Shown: positions 8,609-17,722 of the stretch, piece by piece
Layout of the letters: each line of letters begins with the position of its first letter
Position numbering within the stretch: position 1 is the first letter of the stretch
Source: Duganella sp. BJB480
Lineage (GTDB): Bacteria; Pseudomonadota; Gammaproteobacteria; Burkholderiales; Burkholderiaceae_D
Assembly: GCA_003416985.1 (NCBI GenBank)
Contig: QVIN01000016.1
Location: forward strand, 53,108-117,107
DNA: 64,000 nucleotides
Direction: 5' to 3'
The notes under the pieces: model-generated
What the model saw: only the letters and a program-made list of their open reading frames with translations
Database searches by the model: none
Told to the model about the DNA's origin: nothing
Program-made: the position numbers and the translations under genes

Positions 8609-10179
8609 ACGCGCTGGCACTGAAGCTGTTGCTGCTGACCGAGGTGCGGCTGCGCATGCGCCGCACCGGCACGCTGGTGGCCGTGCTGGCGCTGATCGCG
8701 CTGACCTGGGTGATGGTGGGCGATCCGGCCAGGGGCGTGGCGATGATCACCGCCGACGACACGCGCGTGGCCTACACCAGCAGCTGCCTGGCCTTCGGCA
8801 GCGCGGCGCTGGGCGGCCTGTTTTTCGGGCTGGCCGGCTTCTACCTGGTGCGCGGGCGCATGAGCGAGGATGTGCGCAGCGGCGCCGGCGCGGTGCTGGC
8901 GGCCACGCCGGTCAGCAACGCCGTGTTCCTGTTCGGCCGCTGGCTGGGCGGCGTGGCCTACCTGTGCGGACTGCTGTTCATCTTCATGTTGACCATGCTG
9001 GTGCTGCACATGGTGCGTGGCCAGGGGCCGATCCAGCCGTTGGTCTATCTGCAGACCTTCGCGGTGCTGTTGCTGCCGCTGGTGTTCTTCACCACCGCGA
9101 TGGCGCTGCTGTGCGACGCGTGGGCGCCACTGATGGGCAAGCGGGGCGACGTGTTGTACTTCATCCTCTACGTGGCGCAGTTGGCGGCACCCATTGCGTT
9201 GACCGCTGAGAGCAATGGCTTATGGTCGCCGTTGCTGCTGATCGATTTTTCCGGCATGGGCGCGTCGGTGCTGACCGTGAAGGCGATACTGCACACTTCC
9301 AATTTCACCATCGGTGGCGGCGAATTCAATCCGGCGCTGGCGCCGCTGGTGCTGCCCACCTGGCTGTGGAGCGCGCAGCTGACGGCCACGCGCTTCGGTT
9401 GCGCGCTGGTGGCCCTGTTGCCGCTGTTGCCGGCCCAATGGCTGTTCCATCGCTTCGCGCCGGACCGCGTCAAGGTGCGCGCACCGGGCGGCGGCCGCTG
9501 GTCGCCGCTGGCCCTGGCCAATCGCCTGCTGCGGCCGTTGCTGCGGCTGGTGCGTCCGCTGTTCGGCCTGGCCGCGCGCGTGCCGGGCATGGCCGGCCAG
9601 GCGCTGGCGGTGCTGGCGCTGACGCTGGTGTCCAATCCGGCGGCGGTAATGGCGGCGCTGGTGCTGTGGATCGTCGGCTGCGTGCTGCCGGCGGCGGCGC
9701 TGGGCGGCGTGATCGTCGCGGCCATCGCCGTCTGGGGCGTGCTGGTGAGCGAGATCAGCGTGCGCGACCATCAGCACGACGTGGACGCGATGAGCGGCAC
9801 GGCGCCAGGCGGCGGCGGGCGCCGTTATGGCGCGCAGTTGCTGGCGTCCTGCATGTTGGCGCTGCTGTTCACCGCGCCGGTGTTGCTGCGCTGGACGATG
9901 GCGGCGCCACTGCGCGCCGCCGCGTTGCTGACCGGCGTGCTGGCGCTGGCCGGCGCCGCCAGCGTGCTCGGGAGCACCAGCCGCAGCGGCCGCGTCTTCC
10001 TCGCACTGTTTCTGTTTGGCATGTACGTCGCGACACAGGCGACCAAGGTGCCCGTGCTGGACGTGGTCGGCTTCAACGGCGTCGCCACGCCGCAAACGGT
10101 GGGTGTGCAGTTGCTGCTGGGCTTGGCGCTGGCCACGGGTGGCCTCTGGCATGAAAGGTGGCGCGCCGCGCGCGATTGA
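8605..10179 (+). CDS. ABC transporter permease, multi-span membrane protein
   Basis: A 524-residue hydrophobic protein with roughly a dozen predicted membrane segments and an early large soluble loop. The ATG at 8605 overlaps the upstream ATPase stop by 4 bases (ATGA), so it is the membrane partner of that ATPase. The segment YLVRGRMSEDVRSGAGAVLAATPVSNAVFLFGRWLGG resembles ABC-2 type permeases of large transporter systems, where export is common. No substrate-defining domain is seen. Confidence 0.8.
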   Translation: MNALALKLLLLTEVRLRMRRTGTLVAVLALIALTWVMVGDPARGVAMITADDTRVAYTSSCLAFGSAALGGLFFGLAGFYLVRGRMSEDVRSGAGAVLAATPVSNAVFLFGRWLGGVAYLCGLLFIFMLTMLVLHMVRGQGPIQPLVYLQTFAVLLLPLVFFTTAMALLCDAWAPLMGKRGDVLYFILYVAQLAAPIALTAESNGLWSPLLLIDFSGMGASVLTVKAILHTSNFTIGGGEFNPALAPLVLPTWLWSAQLTATRFGCALVALLPLLPAQWLFHRFAPDRVKVRAPGGGRWSPLALANRLLRPLLRLVRPLFGLAARVPGMAGQALAVLALTLVSNPAAVMAALVLWIVGCVLPAAALGGVIVAAIAVWGVLVSEISVRDHQHDVDAMSGTAPGGGGRRYGAQLLASCMLALLFTAPVLLRWTMAAPLRAAALLTGVLALAGAASVLGSTSRSGRVFLALFLFGMYVATQATKVPVLDVVGFNGVATPQTVGVQLLLGLALATGGLWHERWRAARD

Positions 10180-10368
10180 ATGAAGAAGGTGTGGCTCTGG
10201 AGTAATCCTGATTGCGGGGATCCGGCGATGTGCATCCCGCACGTTTGATCTAGATCAGATGTCGCGGGACTGTCTAACGTAGCCTTGGCATTCGCGCTGC
10301 CAACGCGGCGTCGAAACCGGTTCGACACTCCCCAGGCCATCCTTTTACTTTCTTTTCGAGGCAAATCT

Positions 10369-11016
10369 ATGTATCCATTTTCCCAATCTGTCACCCCGGC
10401 AGCCAAAACCCATATGGAAGCTCAGTTGTCGTTCTTTAACGACATGTCGAAGTCCTTGTTCCGCACTGTGCAGCAGTACAGCGACCTGAACATTCAATTG
10501 GCTCAAACCCTGCTGGAAGAAAGCACGATGACGGGCCAGCAGATCATCACCGCGCACCGTCCGACGGAGGCGATCGCCGCCGCCGCCGCCCACGCCCAGC
10601 CCACAGCGGAAAAGCTGCGCGCCTACCAGCAGCACCTGTCGCGCATCGCCGCCGACACCCAGGTCGACCTGTCCAAAGTGGCTGAGGAACACGTGCAGGA
10701 AACCAGCCGCACCGCCAAGGCGCTGGCGGACGAAGTGGCGCGCGTGACGTCGGAAGAAACGGAAAAAACGCTGCGCAGCCATCAGGACGCGGTGGAGCGC
10801 TTCTCCGATCCTTTCGTCTCGCACACCGACGGCATGCGTCAATCGCGCGGCAATGAAATGCGCGGCACCTCGACCATGCAGAGCGCCGGCCACAACGGCA
10901 CCGAAAGCCGTGAAGGCCGCGAAGGCAGCATGCAAGGCGGGCAAGCCTCGCAGGCCCAAACCGCCGCTCAAGCTGCTCAAGCCAGCAAACAGACTGGCGC
11001 CCGCAAGGAAACCTGA
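10369..11016 (+). CDS. Phasin family protein
   Basis: A 215-residue amphipathic helical protein expected to coat polyhydroxyalkanoate granules. The N-terminus (TPAAKTHMEAQLSFFNDMSKSLFRTVQQYSDLNIQLAQTLLEES) matches the Phasin_2/TIGR01841 type found in Burkholderiales. The C-terminal 60 residues are a low-complexity Q/A/G/S-rich tail. The start at 10369 is favoured because the phasin pattern begins within a few residues; the upstream in-frame ATG at 10285 adds an Arg-rich stretch not typical of the family. It is transcribed alone and followed by a putative terminator. Confidence 0.85.
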   Translation: MYPFSQSVTPAAKTHMEAQLSFFNDMSKSLFRTVQQYSDLNIQLAQTLLEESTMTGQQIITAHRPTEAIAAAAAHAQPTAEKLRAYQQHLSRIAADTQVDLSKVAEEHVQETSRTAKALADEVARVTSEETEKTLRSHQDAVERFSDPFVSHTDGMRQSRGNEMRGTSTMQSAGHNGTESREGREGSMQGGQASQAQTAAQAAQASKQTGARKET

Positions 11017-11049
11017 GACGGGCGACGGGGCCGATAAGCCCTGATTCCC

Positions 11050-11093
11050 GCCGCGCCGTGCGATCCCCCGTCGCGCGCCGCGGCATTTTTTTT
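11050..11093 (+). terminator. Putative terminator after the phasin gene
   Basis: GCCGCG (11050-11055) can pair with CGCGGC (11079-11084), and the 3' arm is followed by A and eight T residues (11086-11093). The loop is long but GC-rich and may fold further. Position after the phasin stop and before trxC supports termination. Confidence 0.55.
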
Positions 11094-11138
11094 GTCCATG
11101 CTTTATCATGGGCGGCTTGACGCTGTCTGGAGATAAAG

Positions 11139-11600
11139 ATGACCAATACCGCCGCCGAGCAGCCTGAATCGCTGCACATCGTTTGCCCGCATTGCGACGC
11201 CGTCAACCGCGTGCCCGCCGCCAAACTGGCCCAGCAGCCCGTGTGCGGCAAGTGCCAGAAGGCGTTGTTCACCGGCCAGCCGGTGGACCTGTCGGCCGCG
11301 CGCTTCCTCAAGCATATCGAGCGCAGCGATATTCCGGTGCTGGTGGATTTCTGGGCGCCCTGGTGCGGCCCGTGCCGGACCATGGCGCCGTTCTATACGC
11401 AGGCCACGCAGCGGCTGGAGCCGCAGTTCCGCGTGGTCAAGCTCAACACCGAGGAAGCCCAGGAACTGGCGGCGCGCTATGCGATCCGCAGCATACCCAC
11501 GCTGGCGCTGTTCAAGGGCGGGCGCGAAGTGGCGCGCCAGCCGGGCGCGATGGACGCGGCAAATATCGTCGCGTGGGCGACGCAGAATAATCGCGGTTGA
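11139..11600 (+). CDS. trxC: Thioredoxin 2 (TrxC)
   Basis: A 153-residue zinc-containing thioredoxin that reduces protein disulphides in the cytoplasm. The N-terminal zinc module has two CxxC pairs (Cys16/19 in CPHC and Cys36/39 in CGKC). The active site FWAPWCGPC places the redox cysteines at 76 and 79. Length and architecture match TrxC rather than the 108-residue TrxA. It is convergent with the mdc operon, whose last stop lies 14 bases beyond its own. Confidence 0.95.
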   Translation: MTNTAAEQPESLHIVCPHCDAVNRVPAAKLAQQPVCGKCQKALFTGQPVDLSAARFLKHIERSDIPVLVDFWAPWCGPCRTMAPFYTQATQRLEPQFRVVKLNTEEAQELAARYAIRSIPTLALFKGGREVARQPGAMDAANIVAWATQNNRG

Positions 11601-11613
11601 GGTTTGCCGCCGC

Positions 11614-12540
11614 TTATTCGGCGACGCGCTCCAGCCATTTGCGGATGCCGTCCAGCGTGCGGAAATCGGCCACGGAGCGCGTGTTGATGTGCGGGTGGCG
11701 GCTCTGCAGCATGCGCGATAGCGCGGCGCCCGGGCCAAGCTCCAGCGCGTAGGTGATGCCGGCTTCGGCGGCGGCGTCCATGCAGCCGGCCCAGTGGATG
11801 GTTTCCGCCAGCTGGCGCGAGAGCTGGTCCACCGCCTGCGCCTTGGTGGTGACGGCCGTCGCGCCGATGCCGGACAATACCGGCGCGACCATCGGCTTGA
11901 ATTCCGCCAGCTGCAAGGCAGCCGCGAACGGGGCCACGGCCGCTTGCATGTAGCGCGTGTGCGAGGCCACTTCCACCGGCAGGCGCGTGCTGCGTCCTCC
12001 GGCCGCGTGTACGGCGCGCTCCAGTGCTTCGGCGCTCGCGGCCGGGCCGCCGGCGATGCAGGCGTCGTCGCCGTTTTCTATGCTCATGTAAAAATCGTGT
12101 TCGGCCAGCAGGACCGCCACGCGCGGCAGCGCCAGGCCGGAGATGGCCGTCAGCGTCTGGCCGGGCAGGGCGAGGGCGCAGCCGTCCATCAGCCGTGCGC
12201 GTTCGACCGCCAGCCGCACCGCAGTCTCCGGCGGGCAGGCTCCAACGACACCGTATGCGGCCAGCTCGCCGATGCTGTAGCCGGCCACCAGCGCGGGCTG
12301 CGGCGCGAACGCGCGGATCGATTCCCACATCGCCAGCGTGGCCGCGACGATCAGCGGCTGGGCGTTGCGGTTGGCGTAGATGTCCGCATCGCCGGCCAGC
12401 GCCAGGCCGGCCAGCAGCGTGCCGGCGGTGGCGTCGCCGGCGGGGCTGCTGCGGGCCAGGTCGAACATCGCCGCGTGCTGGCCGCCCTGGCCGGGGCAGA
12501 GCAGCAGCAGGCGGGAATGCGCGCCGTAGGACATAGTCAT
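11614..12540 (-). CDS. mdcH: Malonate decarboxylase epsilon subunit / malonyl-CoA:ACP transacylase (MdcH)
   Basis: A 308-residue acyltransferase that loads malonyl onto the decarboxylase acyl carrier subunit. It shows the FabD-like LLCPGQGGQHAAM oxyanion region and the nucleophile elbow VAGYSIGELAAYG with the catalytic serine, then a VEVASHTRYM segment with the partner histidine. The start at 12540 overlaps the mdcB stop (ATGA). It is the last gene of the TRAP-mdc operon. Confidence 0.92.
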   Translation of the reverse strand: MTMSYGAHSRLLLLCPGQGGQHAAMFDLARSSPAGDATAGTLLAGLALAGDADIYANRNAQPLIVAATLAMWESIRAFAPQPALVAGYSIGELAAYGVVGACPPETAVRLAVERARLMDGCALALPGQTLTAISGLALPRVAVLLAEHDFYMSIENGDDACIAGGPAASAEALERAVHAAGGRSTRLPVEVASHTRYMQAAVAPFAAALQLAEFKPMVAPVLSGIGATAVTTKAQAVDQLSRQLAETIHWAGCMDAAAEAGITYALELGPGAALSRMLQSRHPHINTRSVADFRTLDGIRKWLERVAE

Positions 12541-13451
12541 GTCCGTCCGCGATCCAGCGAGGCGAAGGCGTGCACCAGGCAGCTGGCCGCCAGCAGATCC
12601 GCCGCGCCGCCCGGCGACAGGCGCTGCCGCACGAACTCCCGATGGCTGGCCAATGCCTCGGCATGCCACTCGGCGTTGGCCGTGCCGCCAAGGTCGATGA
12701 AGCGTTGCGCATGTGCGCGCACGGCCTGCGCGCCTTGCGGGCCGGCGCGGTGATAGACGTTGCTGTCGTTGATGGAGGCCATCAGCGTGAACAGGGTGTC
12801 GATGCGCGCATGCGTCATGCGTGCGCCGCGTGCGCGCGCTGCCTGCAACGCCGGCACGCCGATGTCGAACACCGACGGTAGCCCGAGCGCGCCTTCCTCC
12901 CGCGCGCCGCTGACCGCATACAGCGCCGCCACGCGCAGGCCGTTGCTGTTTTCCTCCGGCGGCGCCGCGTGCATGGCCAGCTCGCCGCCCCAGCGTATCA
13001 GCATGGCGGCGCGCAGCGCGGCGGGCGTCATCGGCGTGCCTTGTGCACGGGCGCGTCCGGCGGTGGCGCACAGCAGGCCAAGGCTGAAGATCGCGCCGCG
13101 ATGCGTGTTGATGCCGTGCGTCGCCTTGAGCATCGCCGCCTCGGCTTCGATGCCCAACTGCTTGAGCCGCGCGAACGGCGCGTCGTCCCATCCCGCCAGG
13201 CAGATTTTTTTAAAGTAGTGACGCAGCGAGAACAGGCTGCGCATGAAGGTCTGCGCGTCCATGTCGTCATGGCTGCCGGTGTCCACCGGCGATACCAATC
13301 CCGGCTTCGGATACAGGCAAAGCTCCGCGTGCAGGCTGCCGACCGCCATCCGCGCCACGTCGCCGGAAAAGCTGCGCCGCGCTTTGCGATCCTCCGCATT
13401 CGGCATCGGTACCGGCAAGCGTCGGCGCACGTTTGTGCGGATGGCGCGCAT
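12537..13451 (-). CDS. mdcB: Triphosphoribosyl-dephospho-CoA synthase (MdcB)
   Basis: A 304-residue enzyme making 2'-(5''-triphosphoribosyl)-3'-dephospho-CoA, the prosthetic group precursor of malonate decarboxylase. CitG/MdcB family signatures are KPGLVSPVDTGSHDDMD near residue 50, GINTHRGAIFSLG near residue 113, and the C-terminal SPGGAADLLAASCLVHAF. It overlaps mdcG by one base and mdcH by four, indicating tight coupling. Its product is transferred to MdcC by MdcG. Confidence 0.93.
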   Translation of the reverse strand: MRAIRTNVRRRLPVPMPNAEDRKARRSFSGDVARMAVGSLHAELCLYPKPGLVSPVDTGSHDDMDAQTFMRSLFSLRHYFKKICLAGWDDAPFARLKQLGIEAEAAMLKATHGINTHRGAIFSLGLLCATAGRARAQGTPMTPAALRAAMLIRWGGELAMHAAPPEENSNGLRVAALYAVSGAREEGALGLPSVFDIGVPALQAARARGARMTHARIDTLFTLMASINDSNVYHRAGPQGAQAVRAHAQRFIDLGGTANAEWHAEALASHREFVRQRLSPGGAADLLAASCLVHAFASLDRGRT

Positions 13452-14152
13452 CAGCTATCCTCCAACGTCGCCAGCAGCGACGCCGTATCCACCAGCCGCA
13501 CCCCATGCAGTTCCTTGACGATCACCCTGGCCGGATTGTCCATCGCCATGCGCCACTCCTTCCACGACACCGCCTGCCCGCCGGGGAACACGATCTCGCC
13601 GTCGAGCGGAACGTGCGTCGCGTGCCGCGAGAGCAGCGCCACGCCGTCATGCAGCTCTTCCCGGCTGCGCGGATGGAACAGGATGTCGATGTCCGAGGTC
13701 GGCGTCAAATAAAGGAGCCCAGTCAGCGCCTGCATCGCCATCGATCCGTAGATGCGCAGGTGCAGGTGCGCCGTCTCGCTCTCCAGCGCCGTCAGCGACT
13801 CGCGCCACGATCCAGCGCTGCGCAAGGCCGCGCGCAGCTCCACCGCCGGCGATGTCCTGCTGATTTCCGCCGTCTGCGCGCGCAGCGATATACGCACCTT
13901 CTCGCCGGTGTCCTCGTCCGGTGGCAGCGGCAGGCCGAGACAGATCTCGTCCGGCGGCGCATCGATGTCGACGCGCCGCACCACGGCCGGCCAGTCCTGT
14001 CCCAGCCACAGCGTCAACGCGGCCTTGTGCCTCGGCTCGGCCACGCGCATCACCTCCTGCCAGCCCGCCTCGGACAGCCACACCAGCATATGCCGTTCCA
14101 GGCCGCGCCCGGCGGCCTGCATCGTGCGCGCAGGTTCAGGCAACGCGGACAT
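13451..14152 (-). CDS. mdcG: Phosphoribosyl-dephospho-CoA transferase, malonate decarboxylase holo-ACP synthase (MdcG)
   Basis: A 233-residue nucleotidyltransferase-like enzyme attaching the triphosphoribosyl-dephospho-CoA group to the serine of MdcC. The N-terminal RHMLVWLSEAGW and the central nucleotidyltransferase motif TPTSDIDILF, with its paired acidic residues, fit MdcG. The first 17 bases overlap mdcE and the stop overlaps the mdcB start. Confidence 0.9.
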   Translation of the reverse strand: MSALPEPARTMQAAGRGLERHMLVWLSEAGWQEVMRVAEPRHKAALTLWLGQDWPAVVRRVDIDAPPDEICLGLPLPPDEDTGEKVRISLRAQTAEISRTSPAVELRAALRSAGSWRESLTALESETAHLHLRIYGSMAMQALTGLLYLTPTSDIDILFHPRSREELHDGVALLSRHATHVPLDGEIVFPGGQAVSWKEWRMAMDNPARVIVKELHGVRLVDTASLLATLEDS

Positions 14153-14852
14153 GGCTGTCGGTCATCACGGCATCGATCACCGGCTGCGCCCAGCGCCGGC
14201 CGCCTCGTTGCAGGCCCAGGGCGCTGCGCTGGTCGCCATTGGCCGGCGCGGCCAGCGCGGCGCGCAAGTGCGCGGCCAGGTCGCCTTCCCAGATCGCTTC
14301 GAGTCCGCCCATGCGCAGATAGTTCTCCGGCCCCGGCGCGAACACCGGATTACTTTGCGCCAGTTCCGTCAAGCGCTCCTCCGGCACCTTGGTGATGCGC
14401 GCCATCGCCGGCAAGCCCATGACGCGGATGGTGGCGTCGGGCAGGGCGTAGCAGGCGTCGGCCAGCAGGCCGCTGGTGATGAAGCCACCGGACAGCGCCT
14501 GGTCGTACACCAGGCCGATGATCTTGTGCCCTTTGCGCCGCGCCAGGTCCACGCATTTGCCCAGGTGCGCCATGTAGCTGTTGATGCCCAACATTTCGTC
14601 GCGGTGGCGCAGGCGCTGGCCCTGCGTATCGACCAGCATCAGTATCGGCATGCCGGGGAATTCGCGTACCGTGCGCAGGATGGCCTTGGCCTGCGCCATC
14701 GCGATCTCAACGCCGATCGGCGTATGGGCCGTGGTGCCGATCACCGCCACCGCCTGCCCGTCCACCTGCGCGCTGCCGCACAGGAAATCGTCCTGCTCGA
14801 CGATGGCATGCCCTTGCGGGAACAGCGTGTCAGCCAGTTTTTTCCAATCCAT
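14136..14852 (-). CDS. mdcE: Malonate decarboxylase gamma subunit (MdcE)
   Basis: A 238-residue crotonase/carboxyltransferase-fold subunit that, with MdcD, decarboxylates malonyl-S-ACP to acetyl-S-ACP. Segments GVEIAMAQAKAIL, LVDTQGQRLRHRDE and YDQALSGGFITSGLLAD are typical of MdcE. The ATG at 14852 is adopted because it is one base beyond the mdcD stop region and starts the conserved domain; an upstream in-frame ATG at 14927 overlaps mdcD. Confidence 0.92.
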   Translation of the reverse strand: MDWKKLADTLFPQGHAIVEQDDFLCGSAQVDGQAVAVIGTTAHTPIGVEIAMAQAKAILRTVREFPGMPILMLVDTQGQRLRHRDEMLGINSYMAHLGKCVDLARRKGHKIIGLVYDQALSGGFITSGLLADACYALPDATIRVMGLPAMARITKVPEERLTELAQSNPVFAPGPENYLRMGGLEAIWEGDLAAHLRAALAAPANGDQRSALGLQRGGRRWAQPVIDAVMTDSHVRVA

Positions 14853-14853
14853 C

Positions 14854-15747
14854 TCAGACTCCCAAACGGTGCTGGCCGGCGGCCGCGATAAAGCTGTCCA
14901 CATCGAGCATCGGGATATTGGCCGCATCCGCGATGTGCATCGCGCTCCAGATGTCGACCGGATCGGGCAGGGTGCCGAAGCGGGTGATGCGCTCGTCCAG
15001 CATCTGCTGCTCGGCTTCCAGCGCCTCCAGCGTCAGCTCCACCGGCCGGCCCGCCAGCGCGGCCAGCGCCTCGCGGGCGGCTTCGCGGAAGGCGGCGATA
15101 TCGTCGGCCACGATGCGCTGGCAATCGCCCATCAGGTAGCGGTGCTTGCCGCCGCTGGTGCGCCACACCAGCGCACGGTCGCGCGAATCGAATTCCTCGA
15201 CGCCGCTGGCGGTCTCGATCACTTCCGGGCCGGACATCGCCAGCCGGCCTTCCTCCGACATCACCACCACGTTGGCGCAGCGCGAGACGATGCCCATGCC
15301 GCCAAAGGCGCCGTTCGAGCCGCCCACCAGCACCACCACGGGAATGCCGGCTGCGCGCACGTCCAGCAATGCGCGCATCACTTCCGACACCGCGATCAGG
15401 CCGGCGTTGGCTTCGTGCAGGCGCACGCCGCCCGATTCCACCAGCAGCACCACTGCCGCCACCTGGTCGCGCACCGCGCGCCGCAGCAGGCCGACCAGCT
15501 TGGCGCCGTGCACCTCGCCGACCGCGCCGCCCATGAATCCACCCTCCTGCGCCGCCGCGTAGACGGTCACGCCGCCCAGCTTCGCGCGGCCCACCGCGAC
15601 GCCGTCGTCAAACGCCACCGGCGCGTTCAGTTGCCCCAGGTGGGGGCTGACGATGCGCTCCGACGGCGGCAGGAATTCCTCGAAGCTGTGCGGATCGAAC
15701 AGCTGCTGCAGGCGCTCGCGCGCGTTCGCCTCCTGGTAGCTGCTCAT
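14854..15747 (-). CDS. mdcD: Malonate decarboxylase beta subunit (MdcD)
   Basis: A 297-residue carboxyltransferase-type subunit that forms the decarboxylase heterodimer with MdcE. It contains GGFMGGAVGEVHGAKLVGLL, VVLLVESGGVRLHEANAG and GIPVVVLVGGSNGAFGGMG, matching MdcD. The start at 15747 overlaps the mdcC stop (ATGA). The two carboxyltransferase-like subunits act on malonyl bound to MdcC. Confidence 0.93.
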   Translation of the reverse strand: MSSYQEANARERLQQLFDPHSFEEFLPPSERIVSPHLGQLNAPVAFDDGVAVGRAKLGGVTVYAAAQEGGFMGGAVGEVHGAKLVGLLRRAVRDQVAAVVLLVESGGVRLHEANAGLIAVSEVMRALLDVRAAGIPVVVLVGGSNGAFGGMGIVSRCANVVVMSEEGRLAMSGPEVIETASGVEEFDSRDRALVWRTSGGKHRYLMGDCQRIVADDIAAFREAAREALAALAGRPVELTLEALEAEQQMLDERITRFGTLPDPVDIWSAMHIADAANIPMLDVDSFIAAAGQHRLGV

Positions 15748-16058
15748 TGCGATCCTCCCAGCATGGTCTGCACCGCCTGGTCCATGCGCAGGCTGACCAC
15801 GGCGGGCGTGGCGCCCATGTCGTTGATGGAGATACGGGTATCGGCCAGCAGCCAGCGCTGATGGAAGTCGCGCATCACAGCCTCCCATATCGCCCCGAAG
15901 CCGACGGCGGCGGTGGTGATCTCGATGGTGCAGGCGCCGGCCAGGTCGGCCGGTTCGATCAGCACCTCCAGGTTGCCGGAACCGACCACGCCCACCACGT
16001 GCGGCACGGCCTTCAGGCGCTGCGTGCCTTGTTCGAATCGGTAGTTCAGTGTTTCCAT
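15744..16058 (-). CDS. mdcC: Malonate decarboxylase acyl carrier protein, delta subunit (MdcC)
   Basis: A 104-residue carrier protein. The VGSGNLEVLIEP segment contains Ser27, the position that carries the phosphoribosyl-dephospho-CoA prosthetic group in this family. The ATG at 16058 has a GGAG-type ribosome site just upstream on the minus strand (GAGCTGACA context) and gives the normal family length; an in-frame ATG at 16109 would overlap mdcA. Confidence 0.92.
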   Translation of the reverse strand: METLNYRFEQGTQRLKAVPHVVGVVGSGNLEVLIEPADLAGACTIEITTAAVGFGAIWEAVMRDFHQRWLLADTRISINDMGATPAVVSLRMDQAVQTMLGGSQ

Positions 16059-16068
16059 TGTCAGCTCC

Positions 16069-17721
16069 TCACCAGTTGCGGAAACGCTTGGGCGGCTGGT
16101 ACAAGCCACCCGATGCGCGCACCAGGTCTTTCATATTGCGGGCGGCCAGCAGGTCGCGCGTGGCCATGCGTTTGTCGATGCCCAGATCCTCCGCGCGCTG
16201 GATGATGCCCCGGTCGCGCAGGTTCTCCACCATCCGCTTGTCGCGCGCCAGGCCGACCGGCGTGTAACCCGCCACGCCGCGTATCGCCTGCTCGCGCTCC
16301 TCGTCGGTGCGGCACATCAGCAGGTTGGCGATGCCTTCCTCGGTCAGGATGTGGCTGACGTCGTCGCCGTAGATCATCACCGGCGGTATCGCCATCTTGG
16401 CTTGCTCCATCAGCTCCCACGCGTCGAGCCTCTCCACGAAGGCCGGCTGCATATGCTCGCGGAAGGTCTCCACCATCTGCACCACCAGCTTCTGGCCGCG
16501 CGGGATGGTGTTGCGGCCCGCGCGCGCCTGCTCGCCCGCCTTCAGCCACGCAGTGCTGGCGTGGCGTCGTCCGCGCGCGTCCGCGCCCATGTTGGAGGCG
16601 CCGCCGAAGCCGGAGATGCGACCCGCCGTGGCGGTCGACGAATTGCCCTGCAAGTCGATCTGCAGCGTCGAGCCGATGAACATGTCGCAGGCGTAGTGGC
16701 CGGCGGCCTGGCACATGGCGCGGTTGCTGCGCATGGTGCCGTCCGGGCCGATGGCGAAGACGTCCGGCCGCGCATGGATGTAGTCCTCCATGCCCAGTTC
16801 CGAGCCGAAGGAATGCACCGACTGCACGAAGCCCGCTTCAATGGCCGGGATCAGCGCCGGGTGCGGATTGAGCGCCCAATGCTTGCCGATCTTGCCGCGC
16901 AGGCCCAGCGACTCGGCGTAGGTCGGCAGCAGCAGCTCGATGGCGGCGGTGTCGAAGCCGATGCCGTGGTTCAGGCGCTGCACGCCATACTCGGCGTAGA
17001 TGCCCTTGATCGCCATCATCGCCATCAGCACCTGGATCTCGGAGATTTGCGCCGGATCGCGCGTGAACAGCGGCTCGATGTAATACGGGCGCGGCGACTG
17101 CACGACGAAATCGACCCAGTCGCCCGGCACGTCCACGCGCGGCACGGTGTCGACGATGCGGTTGACCTGCACGATGACGATGCCCTGCTTGAAGGCGGTG
17201 GCTTCGACGATGGCCGGCGTGTCCTCGGTGTTCGGGCCGGTGTACAGGTTGCCGTGGCGGTCGGCCGCCTCCGCCGCGATCAGGCAGACGCGCGGCGGCA
17301 GGTCGATGAAGTAGCGGCTGAACAGCTCCAGGTAGGTGTGGATGGCGCCGATATTGAGCTTGCCGGCGGAGGCCAGCCGCGCCACGCGCACCGCCTGCGG
17401 GCCGGAGAACGAGAAGTCCAGCCGCGAGGCGACGCCGCGCTCGAACACGTCGAGGTGCTCCGGCAGCGCCAGCACCGACTGCAGCATGTGCAGGTTGTTG
17501 ATGCGCGCCGGGTCCAGGTTGGCCAGCGCGTGGCCGAGGAAGTCGGCCTGCTTCTGGTTGTTCCCTTCCAGGCAGACGCGGTCGCCGCACTCCAGCGCCG
17601 CGTGCAGCAGGTCGGCGACGCGCGCGGCCGGCAGGCTCTTGCCGTCCAGTTCATTACCCAGGGCGGCGCGCGCCCGCTGCAAGCGCGCGGCGCGGTTCTG
17701 CTGCAGGGTGTTCCAGTTCAT
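16069..17721 (-). CDS. mdcA: Malonate decarboxylase alpha subunit, acetyl-S-ACP:malonate ACP transferase (MdcA)
   Basis: A 550-residue CoA-transferase-like subunit that exchanges acetyl for malonyl on MdcC. Landmarks are the N-terminal MNWNTLQQNRAARL, the DRVCLEGNNQKQADFL segment and the GFGGASNMGADARGRRH segment. Length matches the family. It is the first decarboxylase gene, directly behind the TRAP permease gene (1-base gap), so transport and catabolism share a transcript. Confidence 0.95.
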   Translation of the reverse strand: MNWNTLQQNRAARLQRARAALGNELDGKSLPAARVADLLHAALECGDRVCLEGNNQKQADFLGHALANLDPARINNLHMLQSVLALPEHLDVFERGVASRLDFSFSGPQAVRVARLASAGKLNIGAIHTYLELFSRYFIDLPPRVCLIAAEAADRHGNLYTGPNTEDTPAIVEATAFKQGIVIVQVNRIVDTVPRVDVPGDWVDFVVQSPRPYYIEPLFTRDPAQISEIQVLMAMMAIKGIYAEYGVQRLNHGIGFDTAAIELLLPTYAESLGLRGKIGKHWALNPHPALIPAIEAGFVQSVHSFGSELGMEDYIHARPDVFAIGPDGTMRSNRAMCQAAGHYACDMFIGSTLQIDLQGNSSTATAGRISGFGGASNMGADARGRRHASTAWLKAGEQARAGRNTIPRGQKLVVQMVETFREHMQPAFVERLDAWELMEQAKMAIPPVMIYGDDVSHILTEEGIANLLMCRTDEEREQAIRGVAGYTPVGLARDKRMVENLRDRGIIQRAEDLGIDKRMATRDLLAARNMKDLVRASGGLYQPPKRFRNW

Positions 17722-17722
17722 T